This document shows, one piece after another, positions 60,514 through 64,000 of a DNA stretch of 64,000 nucleotides. Below the pieces are notes generated by a model. That model had not been told where the DNA came from. It searched no databases and saw only the letters and a program-made list of their open reading frames with translations. The translations under genes and the position numbers were made by a program. The first letter of the stretch is position 1, and each line of letters starts with the position of its first letter. This DNA is from Paraspadella gotoi (taxonomy: Eukaryota > Chaetognatha), in contig CM119266.1 of NCBI GenBank assembly GCA_051294375.1, forward strand, positions 19,231,657-19,295,656. Reading direction: 5' to 3'.

Positions 60514-61713
60514 ATATTTGTGCGAAGGATTTTCTCCATCACGCCCGCGGAAACGGACGTTCAATACTTCAAAGCCCTTTTACATTTACGATTACAATTT
60601 ACATGCATGTATCATCGTTGCAGATTTATGTATTACATTTACAATTTAGTTTTTGCTAAATACCGCTGACATAATGTTTGTAGTTTTAATAAAAGTCCTT
60701 TTATTCTTATCATCATTATTTAATTTATTGATTCATCTAAATGAAAAAACCGCATTTCTATCACCTGTTAAGTTAAATCTGTCAACAGATGTCATTGAAG
60801 CGGAGTGTTCAGATAAAACTAAAAAAAAATATAACCATGTATTGTTTTATTGAATACAGTCAATAATTATTCAAATAGCACAATACACAATATGAACAAC
60901 AAATTACAAATAATCGAAATAAAAACAAGACAACTGGATGAAAATAAAATAAATGATTATAGCACGATTACAACTCGAAAACTAGAGACATCATACAATA
61001 ACTAAAAACAACAAATCTCAAATAATATTATGGCAACAAGTACAATAAAGCGGTATTTTTCAAAAGGTGCGCACATATGCATCTGGTAATATTCTATTAA
61101 ATCGTATCGATTGAATCAATTGTTTAAAGTTGTAAAAAAGTTACTGGTGAGAACTTAATTTAAACATGCTACATATAATAATAGAGAAATAAAATAGATG
61201 AAGCGAATCTGCGAACTGCGATTGATGATAATTTGATTAACGGTTGGGTGTCTGAGGGCGAAGGTGGGACGTATAAAATTCGTCAAAAGAATACAATGAA
61301 AAGTTACAAGAAATGTTAGGATTGAGAGGCTTAGGAAAATTCTCAGAACGAACGACTTCAATATTTATATTTAAAAAAAAAACAAAAAAAAAACAAATAA
61401 TACAACAATAATCGATATCAAAGTCTTCATGAAAAGGAAATAAAATCTGTCCATGATATACATTTTATTATTGAGTATAACAATGTATGAACAAATATTA
61501 CACTTTGTAACAATACGTTTTTTTTTAATTTAAGAGGATGATCATGATCATCAATGTACGAATTTCGCATATCAAAGCACACGTGAAAAGTTAATCAAGA
61601 ATTTAAAGGAGCACAAAGAAGGGGGACGAAGGAATCTCTCTGCATCACTGTTTTCTATCAATTTCCTTTTGCTTCGGTCTCTTTTTAAGACCATCAATTA
61701 ATGCTTCTGATTG
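60514..61713. other. Intergenic region
   Basis: The 3' flank of the large ORF with AATAAA at 60688-60693, then AT-rich sequence. On the minus strand AATAAA near 61464-61469 could end the zinc-finger gene. I see no gene of its own here. Confidence 0.7.
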
Positions 61714-61753
61714 TCATCTGAGGGCGTTACGGACGACGGCATTGACTTCAAGA
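61714..61753 (-). CDS. Possible alternative last exon of the zinc-finger gene
   Basis: Read on the minus strand, a strong acceptor (CCCTTTTTTCCAG) precedes a segment that joins in phase to a GTGAGA donor at the end of the 62822-63068 exon. The joined tail reads NLEVNAVVRNALR then TGA. The alternative is that the previous exon reads straight into its own TGA at 62822-62824. Both are possible. Confidence 0.35.
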
Positions 61754-62821
61754 CTGGAAAAAAGGGTAAAAATATTTATATTATAATAATATCAAAAGTG
61801 AAACAAAAGTAACGACTTGAAATAAATAAATCTAAAAATAAAGTAGTTTGATACAAATGTATGGAAAACCTTAATTCTATTTTTCTCAAAATTGATATAG
61901 GTAAATGAAGAATGATTGTGCAGTTAAGGATAGCAAAAATATTAAAATCAAATTGAATAGTAGATCACGAGCAGGCTTGTACCTGTAAACTTTTTTTTTT
62001 TGAACTTTTTATGAGGAATTCGAATCTGCTTTCAAAACTAAGAATACATTATTTTAAAATTTTAACATTTTCTATGGTAAGTACTATGTATAAATATGGG
62101 GTTATGCGAATATTGAGAAATTTTAAAAGAAATTTTTTTATATATCAATGTTCTTTAGTTCAAGACTGTTCATGATTAACTATTCGAATTTTGATCTGCA
62201 ACTTTCACTGCGCCTTATTGTACAGTGTGAACGAGCAGGATCTATTGTTTTATTATTTAGGATAATTTTTAAGTGTTGAAATAAGGCAATTCAAAAAGTA
62301 TATATTAAAAAAATATATATTCAAAGAATCTTATTCTCAAAAGTTAAGGTTTTCTTACACTTATCCAAATAAGGTTTTCTTTTATGATTTTATAAATACA
62401 CAGTATTCATACAATATTGCTGTCAAATTACCAAAAGAAAGGCGCCGGACTAAAGTTTTGGGGACGACGTGACGCTATCTTCGTCGGCTGGAACCAAAAT
62501 AAAATACATTATTTTAACAGAAATACTTGGCGAGCGGCAGCGTAATAGGCACTAAATACGATTCGAATATAAGTCAAAACCCTGTATTCTTTCATATGAT
62601 GAAAATTCTTATTAAACTAAAAATATTTTTACAATAAGCGTTAATAAATTTATACGAATTGTATTCGTTTTTAGGTTATAAAGCTTTCTTTCTTCTCAAT
62701 CTTAGATGATCATCTAATAATAGCAAGTTATTAATGATATATTTTATATATTAGGCTTTCAACAACCCATCCAAGAAGCTAAATAAGCACATTATACAAC
62801 AAAGATTTAACATTTCAAGTC

Positions 62822-64000
62822 TCACTTTGCTTTTCTCGTGGCGACGGCGGCATCGTTAAGAGCGGCGGTATTTTTTTCCACCTTTTTTCCAGCGGAGGAA
62901 ATGAAGGCGGCGACTTCGGGTTCATCGTCCTCGATTCCGTTCGTCGTCGTCGTCGTCGTCGCGGCGGGAAAATTCAGTTGTGATCCTTCGTTATTGGCGT
63001 GCGTCGTCGAATGGCGGGAGAGCGCCGCTGCGCTGCCGAGTAAGCGACCGCAGACGCCGCACTCAAATCTGAGAAAAGTAATGATTATGAATTACACCGT
63101 GAACGACACCATTAAGAAGAAAGGATTCTGGTAATTAAATAGTTTGTAGTAGCGCGTAGAATCTTTACTTTTTGGGTCCTGCGGTTTTGACGGGAGCGGC
63201 GGAGGCGGCGATCGAAGGCAACGTCTTCTCCGTGGCATCGAGACCGACAGTCGGTTTGGAGTTGAGGACGGGGGCACTCACCGCCGCCGTCCCCACGATT
63301 GTCGTTAGTTGACATTTCACGCTGAACACAAATCGTTTTATTATTAATACAATTTAAGAGCGAAATTCTCATGCTAGTTTGACCCACATGTGTTTAGCGA
63401 GGAGGTTGGCGCTCTTAAATTGCCTCTCGCATCGGGGACACGCGGCCTCGTTCGTCCAGGTTTTCACAGCATCACGTGGTGTCATATCCTTGGCGCCCTC
63501 ATCAACATTCTCCCCAGTCTTTTCCACCATAATTTCTCCCGGCTCAGGTTCGTCGAAGATACTGGATGCCTGAATGTTTAAGAGTTGTATCAAATAGATT
63601 AACAGTGACTTGACAATTTGAAAATTATTCCGTTTTAGTAAAAATATAAAAGTTGATGTGTTCTAGTTAGTACTATAGTGCAATAAAATCTGATCAAGGC
63701 GTCGAGAGAAGAAACGGGTGTTGCTTTAATTAGTTCTTAGTATAGTCTACAGATCGTCTACATATTTGACCTCTTAAAAAATTGTAAAAATAAAAATTTA
63801 GCCTTTTTTGAATATCAAAATTGACCTCGATAGTTCATTTATATATATATATTTTATTCTATATATGTAAAATTTCAAAAAGTTCGATCGGTTTGGCAGG
63901 AACCTCATTTTATAATATAATACGTTCTCAGCCTAAGACTCAGTCGAAATGACGCGCTAATTACCATGACGTTGTTCTGCCTTATGGCGTTGAGTTTGGC
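62822..64000 (-). CDS. C2HC/C2H2 zinc-finger protein, 3' exons (gene cut by window end)
   Basis: Minus-strand exons are 63965-64000 (cut at the edge), 63388-63569, 63169-63321 and 62822-63068, 618 nt and phase-consistent, giving 205 codons plus TGA. The second and third exons join to make CPRCERQF...LLAKHIVKC, a Cys-x2-Cys-x12-His-x3-Cys finger (C2HC) split by an intron. The last exon starts FECGVCGRLL...LSRHSTTH, a classic C2H2 finger with Cys-x2-Cys-x12-His-x3-His. An Ala/Thr/Pro-rich linker lies between them, then a run of Thr and an acidic tail. It is probably nucleic-acid-binding, but I cannot name the family. The 5' part lies beyond the window. Confidence 0.75.

Overview
This is a metazoan nuclear genomic window (about 37-40% GC by eye), with spliced genes, GT-AG introns, many TC/GA, TAA and poly-A microsatellites, and several dispersed repeats. 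Nothing looks prokaryotic. The anchor gene is a laminin beta chain with single-chain architecture (LN, 5 LE, LF, 8 LE, coiled coil with the beta knob). With Cdc42 beside it, this fits a bilaterian invertebrate; I cannot place it more exactly.

Layout. 1-10159 is a low-quality copy of 12597-22474 and ends at a 25-N gap. 10185-12387 is low-complexity sequence. 12388-17636 is an unrecognised acidic, Ser/Pro-rich six-exon gene whose introns are all phase 1. 19048-38892 (+) is a laminin beta gene that I traced through 33 exons with every splice phase consistent, giving 1759 complete codons before the stop. Its 5' signal-peptide exon is uncertain. Laminin intron 14 (28527-32354) holds a complete Cdc42 gene on the opposite strand (30496-31336, four exons, 191 aa). 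From 33493 the sequence runs to a fold-back near 43.1-44.6 kb and then returns as a degraded reverse complement to about 54290. The second arm therefore carries a broken antisense copy of laminin exons 19-33. 56563-60513 is a 1316-codon intron-free ORF, possibly AKNA-like. At the right edge, on the minus strand, are the 3' exons of a gene with one C2HC and one C2H2 zinc finger.

The real genes have no shared pathway visible in the sequence. Laminin beta is a secreted basement-membrane subunit, Cdc42 a cytosolic and membrane small GTPase, and the zinc-finger protein probably nuclear. The nesting of cdc42 inside laminin is positional only.

The strongest unusual structure is the pair of large duplications, one direct and one inverted. 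In both, one copy is frame-intact and the other is full of single-base indels, and N gaps sit at the junctions. Assembly or fold-back read artefact, or unmerged haplotypes, is more likely than biology. I found no convincing new molecular system. The best biological leads are two 27-nt phase-matched candidate microexons in laminin intron 12, the unknown acidic YPQPD gene, and three dispersed repeat families.
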